Of a stretch of 64,000 nucleotides of DNA, positions 1 to 10,162 are shown one piece after another. Positions within the stretch are counted from its first letter, which is position 1. Each line of letters starts with the position of its first letter. The notes beneath the pieces are model-generated. The model searched no databases. It had not been told where the DNA came from and saw only the letters and a program-made list of their open reading frames with translations. The position numbers and the translations under genes are program-made. Source of the stretch: Bedellia somnulentella (Eukaryota; Arthropoda; Insecta; Lepidoptera; Bedelliidae); contig OY755183.1 in NCBI GenBank assembly GCA_963576735.1, forward strand, positions 16,635,213 through 16,699,212, read 5' to 3'.

Positions 1-219
1 AAGATAGAAAAATTAACTTTAAACAATAAACAAGAGAAATGAGTCTGTTATAAAAAATTACAGTATTTGATATGTATCTATTTACAATATTTACAAAATT
101 TATTAATGTTAGATTGAGGAAGTGAAAGCGTACGTGTGTATGTGTTTGTATGTGTGTGTGTGTGTGTGTGTATGTATGTTTGAGTGTGTTTTATGTGAGT
201 GCGTGTGTGCGCGTGCGTG
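1..219 (-). repeat. LINE 3' region with (TG)n microsatellite
   Basis: This stretch lies directly downstream of the LINE ORF2 stop on the - strand and is probably its 3' untranslated region. Positions about 137-218 are an imperfect TG/TATG microsatellite on the + strand. The 3' end of the element, its tail and its target duplication are not visible and may lie outside the window. Confidence 0.5.
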
Positions 220-3192
220 TTATGAGACAACTCTTAATAATGTTTCAGTTTCAATAAAGCTAAGCTTCACCAATTTATTCGAAATTTCCCTTTTACAAAT
301 AATTTTGTCACATTCTTTAAGAGCATCGATTTCCTTTACGAATTGGTTGAACAAAAAGGGAGATAGAAATTTTTGGAAGCGTTGGCCAAATGCTGTGCGA
401 ACTGTCGGTACAGGTATCTGGAATACACGCTTACTAGAAATATCTTTACGATTGAGGTTATACGATTCTTGATAAGCAGCTAGCATTGCTCTCAGAATGA
501 AAAGTTTACGAACACTTAAAAAATTCGATTCTTCGTACAGAGCTGCAGTACTATACCGTCTGGGTCTTCTCAACATTGTCTTCAGCACCGCTCGCTGGGC
601 TCTCTCCAGAACAATCATTACTGAAGCTGCACATCCTCCCCAGACCAAAATACAGTAGTTGAGAATGGATTGGCATAGAGACATGTAGACTGTACGTAGT
701 ATGTTACCGTTGGTAACTTCTCGTAGAGATTTCATGACAAAAATTAGTTTTCTTACGCGAGCAGCCGTGATACTAACATGTTCCTTAAAATTTAAATTTT
801 CGTCAATTATGATCCCGAGATATTTAACGAACTTCGCTTTTTTTATAGAGCCGCATGAACAGTTTTGTGACCAGTTATTATTTTGAGGGAGACCGCAAGA
901 TGATAAATGGATTTTAAGGGGATTGATATTAGAGGGTGGCGCCGAAGACCTGGTTTTGTGAAAGTAGACAGCATACGTTTTCAGCACATTTAGAGTCAAC
1001 AGATTTTTCTTAAGCCATCCCGTGACTTTATTGAGTCCTACTTGTGCAAGTTCGCTAGTAGTTTGCCAAGACTTTCCGTGAAATATAATAGCTGTATCGT
1101 CGGCGTAGCACACAAAGTCAGCGTCCACTGTCCCCATGCACGTAATATCGTTAATATAAATAAGGAAGAGTGTAGGCCCAAGTATGCTGCCCTGTGGCAC
1201 GCCGAACGACACATCACGAAGGTGGCTTATGTGGTTACCTAACTGAGTGCACTGATTTCTACTACTTAGATAACTCTGAAACCAGTCGTATGCGATGCCT
1301 CGGATCCCAAGAGCTTCCATTTTCTTGAGTAATATGCTCATTGATACCGTGTCGAAAGCCTTGGCTAGATCTAGAAAAATACCGATTGATTTATAACCTC
1401 GGTCTAAATGCGTCGACACTATATCGACTAAACGTTTGGTAGCATCCTCGGTTGATCGTCCCTTACGGAATCCGAATTGTCTCTTCGTTAGTAGTTCATT
1501 TGACTCCAAATAATTCACCAATCGATCATTTATTAATCGCTCTAGTAGTTTAGAGAAAACCCCTAGCAATGAGATAGGGCGGTAGTTTCCAACAACATCT
1601 TTCTCCCCTGATTTGTGAATGGGTTTCACGAGAGCGGTTTTCCACTGCGTGGGAAAAACACCATCAGATATACTCTTATTGAAAATATCGGCCAGTGGAG
1701 CAGCAATAATGGGCGCAATTTCTTTTAAAAGTTTATTATTTATTTGGTCTATACCTGGAGCCTTCTCCGGGTCTAAACAGCGAATAAGACTTAAAACCTC
1801 TTCTGTGTCTGTTGGTGATAGAAATAGAGAATGCATTAGTGCGTGCTTGTTGGTGTTTACTTTGCTGGCTAGTGACTGCTGTGTTTCTTTTAATTCGCTC
1901 AAAGTATTGTCTGCCAAAGCTTGTCCCACGTTTGCGAAATAATCATTGACACAATTAACTGACGCGGAAGGTGAATCCTTGATCAAAGTCAGAGCCTCTG
2001 TGTTTACTTTTTGTTTAGATCTATTAGCGATGGTGTTTATAGTGCTCCAAAGTTTCTTAGGACATTTCTGGTTTCTTGTCAGCTTTTTTTCGTAGTATTG
2101 AGCTTTGACTTTCCTAAGCAAGCTGTTGTGAAAGTTTCTATAACGGGTGTATACATGTTTAGCAATTGGGTTGTCAGGATTATTTCTGAAGTCTGAGTGA
2201 AGCTTATCTCTATTTTGGGAGCATTTCAGGAGGCCAGGAGTAATCCAGGGTGCCAAAATTATTTTTTTATGTGGGACTTTTACACTTGCAGTATGTTTTT
2301 TCACAATAGTCACAATCTCATCTGTAAATTTCTTGACTGATTCTTCCAATGATAAGTTGCTAGTGATAGAGCTCCAGTCTAGCATAGTTAGTTCACTTTT
2401 TATCATGTCAAAATCAATTCTTATTTTATTTTTGGTAGCTAGTTTTTTGGAAAATTGTTTTAGTTTCACACCCGCTATAGTAACGTCATGATCGGTCAGG
2501 TCACTAAAATATATTATTGATTCAGCTTCACAAGACGATGGAATGAAGATGTGATCAAGAGCTGCCTTTCCTCTGGTAGGCTTATCGATAGCTGATATCA
2601 ATCCAAGTCCAGACATAACTTCTATGTAGTCAGAAGCTTGTCTGCTATCAACGGCTGGACCGTAAATATCAATATTCATGTCCCCACAAACAAAGAGAAA
2701 TGAGTTTCGATTATTGGAGTTTAGTGCGAGGTCAAGAGTATCGATGAAGTTATCTGGATTACTATAGCATGGTGGACGATAGATACCGACGACGGAAAAA
2801 TGGTTTTGAACATTCACCAGAATGCAGTTTGCATCCATCACCTCAAGTTCGATACAGTTTGCTGTCCAGCCATTTTTAATGTATACTACAACGCCGCAAG
2901 ATTTGTTGATGTATTTGGTGGAGTTAAAAGATGTGTATCCACTTAAGGTATTTACAATTGACGAATTGTTAAGCCAACATTCACTCAACACGATGACATC
3001 AAAATTGCAATCCAATCTTTTTAACATTAATGTAAGTTGGTCAAAATTATGCTTTAAACTTCTAATATTAGCGTTAAGAATTTTGACTTCATATTTATTC
3101 AGAATGTTTCCACATTTAACGGGATTCTCGATAGTATGACAATTCACGTGATATTTAGTATCGATGTCATTAAAAAACTCTAGTGAAGCCAT
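220..3192 (-). CDS. Non-LTR retrotransposon ORF2 (endonuclease + reverse transcriptase), CR1/L2/Daphne-like
   Basis: This is an uninterrupted 990-residue ORF with the two-domain layout of an APE-type LINE. The N-terminal third is the endonuclease, with LNANIRSL near residue 40, LSECWL near 70, CGDMNID near 170, LDHIF near 212 and a TDHDV motif near 233. Reverse transcriptase follows: NYRPISLLGVFSKLLE, FGFRKGRSTEDA, IFLDLAKAFDTV, FGVPQGSILGPTLF and the catalytic CYADDTAII. Known biochemistry of the family: the endonuclease nicks target DNA and the RT copies LINE RNA at the nick. ORF1 lies about 300 bases upstream on the same strand. There is no stop or frameshift over 2.97 kb, so the copy is young, although its 5' end is truncated. 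Clade placement within CR1/Jockey is an inference from motif style. Confidence 0.9.
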   Translation of the reverse strand: MASLEFFNDIDTKYHVNCHTIENPVKCGNILNKYEVKILNANIRSLKHNFDQLTLMLKRLDCNFDVIVLSECWLNNSSIVNTLSGYTSFNSTKYINKSCGVVVYIKNGWTANCIELEVMDANCILVNVQNHFSVVGIYRPPCYSNPDNFIDTLDLALNSNNRNSFLFVCGDMNIDIYGPAVDSRQASDYIEVMSGLGLISAIDKPTRGKAALDHIFIPSSCEAESIIYFSDLTDHDVTIAGVKLKQFSKKLATKNKIRIDFDMIKSELTMLDWSSITSNLSLEESVKKFTDEIVTIVKKHTASVKVPHKKIILAPWITPGLLKCSQNRDKLHSDFRNNPDNPIAKHVYTRYRNFHNSLLRKVKAQYYEKKLTRNQKCPKKLWSTINTIANRSKQKVNTEALTLIKDSPSASVNCVNDYFANVGQALADNTLSELKETQQSLASKVNTNKHALMHSLFLSPTDTEEVLSLIRCLDPEKAPGIDQINNKLLKEIAPIIAAPLADIFNKSISDGVFPTQWKTALVKPIHKSGEKDVVGNYRPISLLGVFSKLLERLINDRLVNYLESNELLTKRQFGFRKGRSTEDATKRLVDIVSTHLDRGYKSIGIFLDLAKAFDTVSMSILLKKMEALGIRGIAYDWFQSYLSSRNQCTQLGNHISHLRDVSFGVPQGSILGPTLFLIYINDITCMGTVDADFVCYADDTAIIFHGKSWQTTSELAQVGLNKVTGWLKKNLLTLNVLKTYAVYFHKTRSSAPPSNINPLKIHLSSCGLPQNNNWSQNCSCGSIKKAKFVKYLGIIIDENLNFKEHVSITAARVRKLIFVMKSLREVTNGNILRTVYMSLCQSILNYCILVWGGCAASVMIVLERAQRAVLKTMLRRPRRYSTAALYEESNFLSVRKLFILRAMLAAYQESYNLNRKDISSKRVFQIPVPTVRTAFGQRFQKFLSPFLFNQFVKEIDALKECDKIICKREISNKLVKLSFIETETLLRVVS

Positions 3193-3495
3193 GGATCTCG
3201 AATTAAATGGTTTAAAAATGAGTGCTGCTTTTTAGTCATACTATTGTAAAAAGTTTTGTAGCTAATACTAAAATTATGGAATTCAATTGAAGTATTAAAA
3301 AAGTTGATTAATTTCTTAAATTTGTCTCTATTGTGGTTATGTGTTGTGCTATTTAGTATAAGGAAGAGGTGTGTAATTTGTGATGTGACATAAACATTGC
3401 TAATATAAAAACAGACTCTATAGTATATACCTACAGAATATAAAGCAAAAGACAAAAAACTAAACAAGTTGCGATTAGTTTCAGACAATTTTAAT

Positions 3496-4202
3496 TTACT
3501 TGAACGTGATGTGGGAGGGGTCCGGTTGAAGTGGTCCAATCTTCTTTTCAATATCGGCGGTGGAGAATATTGGAATTGCTGGGCGCGTTTCTTCCTTTCG
3601 TATAAAAATATTGCCGCCGCGGATCCAACAATATTTGAAATTATGTTGCCGAGCTCTGGTTCTAGCCTCACGAAATAACAGCCTTTTAGATTTAGTGAGT
3701 CTTTCGTTGACGTAAATAGGATTTGAGAGTTTAGACGTTGAATTTAAGTCGGAGCTGATGGTTCTTCTGTTTTTGAAGGCCCTTAGAAATTCATCTCGTT
3801 TTTTTTGCCTTAAAAATCCAACTACAATTGGACGTGATTTTGTTTCCTTTTCGCGACTTGGTTTAGGCCCAGATCGATAGACTTCTCCTATATCGATCTC
3901 AGTTATCTCACAGTTGGCTTTTTTTCCTATTAATAACACGAGATGTTCAAGAGATTCGTTTGGCTCCTCAGGCAAACCTATTATTTCCACATGGTTTTTC
4001 AGTAGTGACTGTTCCTTTTTATCGATGGCATATTCCATTTCTGAAACCTTTGCTTGGAGGTTTAAAATCTCTTGGCTCTGTTTGAATATAGTTTTTTCAC
4101 ATTCTTCTATTCGTTTTTCGCATTTTTCAGTAAGGTTCAGAACGTCTTTTCTGAGTTGTTTTATTTCCTGAATTACCGTAGATATAGAAGGATTTGCACG
4201 TC
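3496..4202 (-). CDS. LINE ORF1, 5'-truncated, coiled coil + FP25K-like domain
   Basis: The frame is open from about 4202 to the stop at 3496, and no start codon survives at the 5' end. An internal Met at 4038 is a poor start because the frame continues upstream with heptad-like LNLTEKCEKRIEECEK and ILNLQAKVSEMEY, which reads as a coiled coil. The C-terminal part has the style of the baculovirus FP25K-like domain (Baculo_FP) seen in many insect LINE ORF1 proteins: VEIIGLPE, RPIVVGFLRQKKRDEFL, IYVNERLTKSKRLLFREAR and FKYCWIRGGNIFIRKEE. ORF1 proteins of this kind bind LINE RNA. The neighbour downstream on the same strand is ORF2. The boundary near 4202, where the frame meets a stop and unrelated AT-rich DNA starts, is the 5' truncation point of the element. 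Confidence 0.75.
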
Positions 4203-4738
4203 GCTACGTGATATTTTCAATCCATGACGTCATTAAGTACAAAAGTTGAACAATCTTTAAAAAATCATAACTTTGCAATTACTCATTTTAAATGAAAAAT
4301 ATGCAAATTAGTTTTTTTAATTTCCGTGTTTGCTATCGAATAAAAATATTTAATAAATACCAAAAAAAAACTTTGCATGGTCGCAAAGAGCATTAAAAGG
4401 ACAGAACTACTTTCATTTCATTTCTACTTTTCATTTTTAGTTTTTTATATGGCTCCCTTTTTCGTCCTTTGTAGTCCTCTTTTTACATTTCTCAAAATAA
4501 GATAAATTTATCAACAAAATAATTGTCTCACTCATTGGTCTTCATCTATAAATTCGTAATCCGTAATTTCAGCGACTGACAATAGAAAAGCAAAAAAAAA
4601 TGTTGTCACAATATAAATACCTAGTACAGTACTTATAAGTTTTTCATTAATATAAATTATAATTATAAAATTAAAAAATACTACCTATCTCTTTGAAACA
4701 CTAATACTGTTGCAAGGTAAATTATATGTATTGAGTAT
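4203..4738. other. AT-rich intergenic DNA, nothing recognised
   Basis: Low-complexity AT-rich sequence between the 5' end of the LINE and a family C repeat. No ORF, RNA gene or repeat family that recurs in the window was seen. Confidence 0.5.
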
Positions 4739-4852
4739 ACATACATACATATTTTCACGCCGTTAGTTCCCATTGGGGTAGGCAGAGACTATCGATCGCC
4801 ACTTTGTACGATCCTGGCAAACCTCTCTGGCTTCGTCCACATCCATAATTTT
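4739..4852 (+). repeat. Family C repeat, copy 1
   Basis: About 110 bp carrying CACGCCGTTAGTTCCCATTG, then GTAGGCAGAGACTATCGATC and GATCCTGGCAAACCTCTCTG. It recurs at about 13808, 31030 (opposite strand), 51125 and 52885. An ATACATAC run precedes it. The family identity is unknown. Confidence 0.7.
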
Positions 4853-5209
4853 TTTATGGTTACATACTGTATATCCGAAACTTTTAAACCCGAATATTAT
4901 TTTACCGAAAACTAATCGACTTTTTTTTAATTGCCATAATATTGTTTCACCGAAATTTCAAATACCATATTCTTACATTCCAGATTTTCGATTGACTTCT
5001 TTTTTCTTTACTATCATTATGATTAACCACTAGAACGGATTCCCGCAGAATCAAAAACCAAATATACCTTAATTCTACAATATTGCTTTTCCGAATAATC
5101 ACTATTACAAAAAATCATTTTCCATACATTTGAAATACAGATGTATTGAATGATACCTACTGCTATGAATAATTTTGCAGGCATATTTTATGTAAGTAGT
5201 ATACCCCGC

Positions 5210-5340
5210 CCCACGTCCCCTATATGTAGCAAGCATGCAAGCAAGCTGCAAGCAAGCAAGTATGCATATAGGCATGCATCAGGCATTTAGGTGCTCGCTC
5301 CGCTGCGCTACGAGCGCTCGTTTTATACATAATCAAGTCT
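5210..5340. repeat. Simple-repeat patch (GCAAGCAAGC, CGCTCGCTGCG-like)
   Basis: Short-period sequence rich in GCAAGC followed by a GC-rich inverted motif (GCTCGCTCCGCTGCGCTACG near 5293). It sits next to the truncated 3' end of a Helitron derivative. No gene was seen. Confidence 0.4.
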
Positions 5341-5391
5341 AACCTAACTAAATTTGACCTGACTTTTCTTTGTCTGCAGGGGGCTTTCGCT

Positions 5392-6293
5392 TGATTGGTT
5401 TTTAAATATCTGAGGTTTCTTCAATCACTGCTGAAGCTTTGTGATATGTAGCACAATGATTGCGATTTTTAACACACCTGAACAGTGTAGCTTTGGGATT
5501 TTGAATGCACTTTAATGAACGGTTCAGTATCTCAGTATACATCAGTAGAGTTAAACGCTATAAAGAATTTATGACAATCTAAGAAAGAAACCATCCCGCA
5601 ATGTAGGATGCAACTACTGGCGCCATCTAGTATGTAATGTGTAAATTTGTAAGGATTTGGTTTTAGTCACGGGCGCGATAGCTTATGTCATATATAATTT
5701 CGGTGTTTCTCTACCGATTTCTATGATTCTTTTTTTATTGAATAGGTTATAATGTTAACTTTTTTAAATTAGGGATGAGTGAGTAGATTAGTGAGAGTAT
5801 TATAAACGTAAGAGTAAACAAATATAATCAGAATGCTCCGAACTGGAGCTACCCGTGTTATTGTGAGTCAACCATAAAAGATAGACATATGCTGTTGAGG
5901 GTTATTTTTTAAGACAATTTTATGAAGAATATTTTCGATTTCTATGTAACTTTTACGATTACGGCTGCACACGCGACGGAAGCTTAAAAAACGGAGTAAC
6001 TTCTCCCATTTTCCCAAAATGCGTTATTACTCTGCTGAAAAGTGTACTATAACCAGCCCAGGAGTATGAAGAATAATTGTGCCAAGTTTCGTTAAAATCC
6101 GTTGAGTAGTTTTTGTTTCCATAAGGAACTTACAAACCGATAGACAGACGGATAGAGAGACAGACAAAAATTTTACTGATTGCATTTTTGGCATCAGTAT
6201 CGATCACTAATCACCCCCTGATAGTTATTTTGAAAATATTTTTCATGTACAGATATATAATTGACTTCTCTACAGATTTATTATAAGTATAGA
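5392..6293 (-). mobile_element. Non-autonomous Helitron derivative, copy 1 (3' end lost)
   Basis: On the - strand the element starts TCTATACTTATAATAAATCT at 6293, preceded by A as Helitrons require. It then matches the copies at 35.3-36.2 kb and 40.97-42.30 kb through CTATCAGGGGGTGATTAG, the region with the four-base CTGT-like run (short here), and GATGGCGCCAGTAGTTGCAT. Similarity stops at about 5392, so the terminal CTAG end is missing. It carries no coding capacity. Confidence 0.75.
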
Positions 6294-6428
6294 TGAATAA
6301 AAATTATATGTGTATTCTATTTGAATAATCATGTATATTGTACGTATTTATGACGTATATATTTGTTAATAGTTTATTATTTTTAAATTTAATCTGTTAT
6401 TTAATCTGTTTATTAATTTTAAATTTAA

Positions 6429-6663
6429 GCTGTGTAGGCTTAGAATAGCACTACCCCATTTCTACCCGTGGGTGATCGTAAGAGGCGACTAAGGGTATAG
6501 GGGCTTTTAAATGATTTTTGGGCGATGTGGTTGGAGACCCGTCACCAAAAACATTTATTATTACCATCTTTTCCCCAATCAACTTCCAAAAGTGGCTGAG
6601 GAATTTCTCTTTCCAAAGCTCTGGCTACCCCGTTAAGGGATTTATAGCCGTGAGTATATGTAT
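6429..6663 (+). mobile_element. Family A retroelement (SINE-like), copy A1
   Basis: Near full-length copy running from GCTGTGTAGG-CTTAGAATAG to GCCGTGAGTATATGTATG. It is flanked by a direct repeat, ATTTTAAATTTAA at 6416-6428 and a near-identical copy at 6664-6677, which is the long target duplication expected of target-primed insertion. Confidence 0.8.
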
Positions 6664-6778
6664 GTATTTTTAAATTTAAATAATACAACTTGTTTGTACA
6701 AATTGTTTTCATAGATTTTGTAACATCGACATCACATTACCGTAATTAACTGATCATTCCATTCAAAGGCCTTTTACA

Positions 6779-7877
6779 ATGGCCTCGGCGATTTTTACAA
6801 TGGAAAATATTGTTGAACATAGAGTGTGCCTTAAATCTTGTGTTTCGAATGATATTTCATGTGGTGAATCACTTAAAATGTTGCGAAATACCTACGGCGA
6901 ATCGTGTATATCGAAAACAAGGGCTTATGAATGGTATAAGGCTTTTAAAGAAGGCCGAGAAGTAGTAGTAGACTTGCCTCGTTCTGGTAGACCTTCAACC
7001 GCTACGACCGAAGAAAACATCGACAGAATCAAAAAGCTAGTGCTCGAAAATCGACGTATGAGTCTGAGAGAGTTGGCTTGTGAGGTGAACATATCTTTTA
7101 AGTCCGTCCACAACATTCTCATTGACATTTTAGGCATGAAACGCGTCGCCGCTCGACTAGTTCCAAAAGAGCTCAATTTTGTTCAAAAAGCGCAGCGAAA
7201 GCATGTCGCTGTAGACATGGTTTTCCGAGCTTCTACGGATCTGACCTTTATGAAACGTATAATAACTTGCGACGAGACATGGGTTTATGAGTACGACATG
7301 CAAACAAGCCAACAGTCTTCAGAATGGCGTCTCGAAAACGAGCCGAAACCCAAAAAACCGCGGCAAAGTCGCTCCAAAATCAAGGTGATGCTGACAGTTT
7401 TTTTTTACTACCGTGGTGTGGTTCACTCCGAATTCCTTCCAGGAGGGAGAAACAGTGAATAAAGAATATTATTTAGGCGTCATGAAGCGTTTGCGTGAGA
7501 GTATCCGCCGAAAACGCCCAGATTTGTGGCAACTCAACTCATGGATGCTGCACCATGATAATGCACCATCACACACACACAGCCATTATAGTGAAAGAGT
7601 TTTAGTGAAAAATTCAACAAAAGTTCTCGACCAAGCACCGTATTCACCTGATATGGCTCCGTCTGACTTTTTTTTATTTCCCAAGTTAAAATTACCACTT
7701 CGAGGAAAACGTTTTGAGTCGATAGAAGCCATAAAAGTAAATTCGCTGAATGAGCTAAAGGCCATACCGCAAATAGCCTATGAAAAATGTATGGAAGACT
7801 GGGTGAAGCGGTGGAGATGTTGTATTGCAAGCGATGGGGCCTACTTTGAAGGCGATAAAATAAATTTAGATGAATAA
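6779..7877 (+). pseudogene. Mariner (Tc1/mariner) transposase, frameshifted
   Basis: The transposase runs through two overlapping frames. The N-terminal part (6779-7462) carries the helix-turn-helix segments (AYEWYKAFKEGRE and MSLRELACEVNIS) and the first catalytic Asp in TCDETWVYEYD. The C-terminal part (to 7877) carries HHDNAPSH with the second Asp and SPDMAPSDFFLFPKLK with the third. An extra base in the G-rich stretch around 7438-7446 breaks the frame, so no intact transposase is made. By my count 35 residues separate the second and third Asp, against 34 in canonical mariner. The extra residue lies in a CA-repeat expansion after NAPSH. The 3' end is probably near 7918 (CGATACTTAGTAC). No matching 5' terminal repeat was found, so the 5' end may be lost. 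Confidence 0.85.
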
Positions 7878-7930
7878 TTTGTATTTTTTGTTTTATTGAC
7901 AAATTCCCGATACTTAGTACACATAATGTA

Positions 7931-8103
7931 CATGCAGTCACAGCATGGATTCAAATCCTGGGTTGGGCCTGCACCAATTAGTTTGTTTCAAAGTCGTATG
8001 TTTGGTTAATTTATCTTGGTCGTTAACAATGAGGGAAAACATCGTACAAATGAAAGGCCTTTCCCGTGACAATATAATATGATGTTCAGAAGTTTAAGTA
8101 CCT
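7931..8103 (+). mobile_element. Family B tRNA-derived SINE, copy B0, left part
   Basis: Starts near the B box (GGATTCAAATCCTGGG) and keeps the body motifs GGTTAATTTATC, GTTAAC.GTGAGGGAAAACAT and GATGTTCAGAAGT. The 5' head is missing and the body has deletions. It is split after AGTACCT by the MITE at 8104-8483 and resumes at 8484. Confidence 0.7.
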
Positions 8104-8483
8104 CGGCTGCTCTAAGCTAAAAACAAGTATGTCGATTTTTGAGCGTTTGCTTTTTTTTACACCGTTGGATTCGTCATAGAAAGACCCTTATTTCTACATT
8201 ATTAAAACTCAAAATATCTTCTTATTTAAGGCGCTATTGATAAAAATAATAGGGTAAGACTATGCTAAAAGCATTTTTATTCTGCATTGGCGTTACTGTA
8301 AAGGTTAAGTTAAAAAAAATATTAATTTCATTAGGAAACTACATCACGTCGGACATATCCAAAAATCATCAAGATCCGACAATCACTATAGGAAATATTT
8401 AAATTTATAGAAATAAAATGTTTTTTCGCTCTCCTGTAAAATTTGCCAAAAACGACATACTTGTTTTTAGTTTAACACAGCCG
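8104..8483. mobile_element. 380-bp MITE with 31-bp TIRs and 4-bp target duplication
   Basis: The left end begins CGGCTGCTCTAAGCTAAAAA and continues CAAGTATGTCG. The right end, read in reverse complement, begins CGGCTGTGTTAAACTAAAAA and continues identically. The flanks are ACCT at 8100-8103 and ACCT at 8484-8487. The SINE B consensus reads AGTACCTCTGCCAACC without the insert, so the empty site and the 4-bp duplication are directly seen. There is no coding capacity. The superfamily is unknown. Confidence 0.8.
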
Positions 8484-8530
8484 ACCTCTGCCAACCACTT
8501 CTTCATATACGGCGTGAACTAAACATAAAA
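8484..8530 (+). mobile_element. Family B SINE, copy B0, right part
   Basis: Continuation of the interrupted SINE: ACCTCTGCCAACC, then a decayed form of the CTTCGGGGATATTCGGCGTG segment and the TTATG-type tail. Confidence 0.65.
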
Positions 8531-8791
8531 GACAGGATAAAAATATTGTCTAACTCTTATATCGTGTTAAGCATAAGCAATAAAACTAATGTATCAATCG
8601 AGTTACAAGTTTATTTAGTATAAGTAGTAATTAATTGTATCTTCTTAAAAACAATTATCATTGAATACTTAAAAATCTAGTAAAGAAAATAACAAATAAT
8701 AAGCTATAAGAACCGATCGTTGCGGAGATCTTTGAGGAGGCCTATGCCCTATAGTATATGATAAGCATTTATACAAATTCAATATAAAATC

Positions 8792-8964
8792 TTGCTGTGT
8801 TTTTAAGGGATTTTTGGGTGACGCGGTTGGAGACCCATCACCAACAACCTTTATTTTACTATCTTTTCCCCACGCAACTTCCAAAAGTGGCTGAGGAATT
8901 TCTAATACCTTAGCTCTGGCTACCCCTTCTAGGGATTTATAACCGTGAGTATATGTATGTATGT
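8792..8964 (+). mobile_element. Family A copy A2, internally deleted
   Basis: A short 5' head (GCTGTGT) is joined directly to TTTTAAGGGATTTTTGGG, so about 75 bp is missing inside. The 3' end and ATGT tail are intact. The flanks are AATATAAAATC at 8781-8791 and 8965-8975. Confidence 0.8.
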
Positions 8965-8997
8965 AATATAAAATCATAAAAGTTGAGGCTAAATGTT

Positions 8998-9175
8998 GTG
9001 AGTGGCGACTTGGACTGAACTACACAGTGCCCGGCGGCATGATAAGGTGAATGGATGACTTGGTGAAGGTTGCGGGAAACCGATGGAGGAGTGTAGCGCA
9101 GGACCGAACGTTGTCCAGCTCGTCGGGTTGGGGAGTTTCTCCTATTTTCAACGGTGACGTCTATTGGCTCATTGT
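8998..9175 (+). pseudogene. RTE-type LINE C-terminal fragment
   Basis: Translation around 9045-9120 reads [20 protein letters not shown], the conserved tail of insect RTE-like endonuclease/reverse transcriptase ORFs. A fuller copy of the same tail lies at 50145-50462 on the other strand. It is only a fragment. Confidence 0.6.
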
Positions 9176-9419
9176 AAACGTTAGACACTTTCCATGTCTC
9201 AGATATTAATAATTATTTTGGCCTTAATGTGCTCGAGATATCTATAACATGTTTAGTCTAAAAATACTCAATTTACATCTTGATGCTTTTTTTTATAAAC
9301 CTTTCAAAAGAAACAACGAGAAAGCACGTATGCACTTATTCTTCTAACTGTAAAATATATTAAAAATTCAACAAAGTAATGACAGAGAATAAATTCAGGC
9401 TTCCTACACGATCCTCAAT

Positions 9420-9845
9420 TTAATAAGGTATGGTTTCGGCTGGGCGTTGGATCCGTGAGTATAGAGGAGTATAGATACTTGAAGATGGAAGCTCCTTCCT
9501 TCCAAGATTTTCAAGAGCATATGAACATGACTGCGACGGAAATCTACCTTGGTTAGAAGGAAAATTAGGTAATGTAGACTGTGAAAATCTACCTTGATAT
9601 GGAGAAAAAATGGGCAAAGTGGACGTTGATGCAAGTGTTCCTTGATTGCGGGGAAAAGTGGGTAATATAGACGGTGGGACAAGTGTATCTTGATAAGGAG
9701 AATTCGATACTGTGGGTGAAGAAGAATATGGGTAAGAGTTGGAATAGCATGGTGGGGAAAGAAGTGGGGTAAAGTCAGGGTAGGAAGTTAGTGGGGGATA
9801 CGGTGGAAACTCTTCGTAGTACTCGTAGCATTGAATTCCCATCAC
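9420..9845 (-). CDS. Possible terminal exon of a Pro/Ser/Tyr-rich repeat protein
   Basis: I do not recognise this protein. The frame is open for 141 codons in AT-rich DNA. It follows a consensus acceptor (TTTCCAG at about 9846-9852 on the - strand) and ends in a stop at 9420. The N-terminal portion, CYEYYEEFPPYPPLTSYP, is aromatic and proline-rich. The middle has four imperfect repeats of the form YQ/NQ-G-x-(L/F)...S-x-LP-x-F, for example STLPIFSPYQGRF and STLPNFPSNQGRF. Repeats kept in amino acid sequence while third codon bases drift suggest past selection on protein. No upstream exon, signal peptide or poly(A) signal was found. It could be a cuticle, chorion or silk-like low-complexity exon, or a chance ORF. 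Confidence 0.4.
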   Translation of the reverse strand: MMGIQCYEYYEEFPPYPPLTSYPDFTPLLSPPCYSNSYPYSSSPTVSNSPYQDTLVPPSILPTFPRNQGTLASTSTLPIFSPYQGRFSQSTLPNFPSNQGRFPSQSCSYALENLGRKELPSSSIYTPLYSRIQRPAETIPY

Positions 9846-9915
9846 CTGGAAATTATTTAAGTTTAATCACAATTAATAGTAAACAAGTAAAAAAATATAC
9901 CTGGTGATGGTAGGT

Positions 9916-10162
9916 AGGTATTGCCGTGTAGTGCCGGCTTAGAATGTCGCTACCCCTTTCTACCCACGGGTGTCGTAAGAGGCGACTAAAGGTATTGGGG
10001 CTTTTTATTGGATTTTTGGGCGATGCGGTTGGAGACCCTTCACCAAAAACCTTTATTTTACGATCTTTTCCCCACTCAACTTCCAAAAGTGGCTGACTAA
10101 TTTATAATTCCTTAGCTCTGGCTACCCCTTCTAGGGAATTATAGCCGTGAGTATATGTATGT
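9916..10162 (+). mobile_element. Family A copy A3, with 27-bp target duplication
   Basis: Full-length copy (GCCGTGTAGTGCCGGCTTAG to GCCGTGAGTATATGTATG) between two identical 27-bp direct repeats at 9889-9915 and 10163-10189. This is the clearest target duplication in the window and shows that family A moves by target-primed reverse transcription. Confidence 0.9.

Noticed and set aside
122..472. 116-codon + strand ORF rich in Cys/Val
   Set aside because: It is a translation of the TG microsatellite and the antisense of the LINE ORF2 end.
3180..3671. 163-codon - strand ORF between ORF1 and ORF2 of the LINE
   Set aside because: It overlaps the well-supported ORF1 in another frame and its sequence is low-complexity and unlike any LINE protein.
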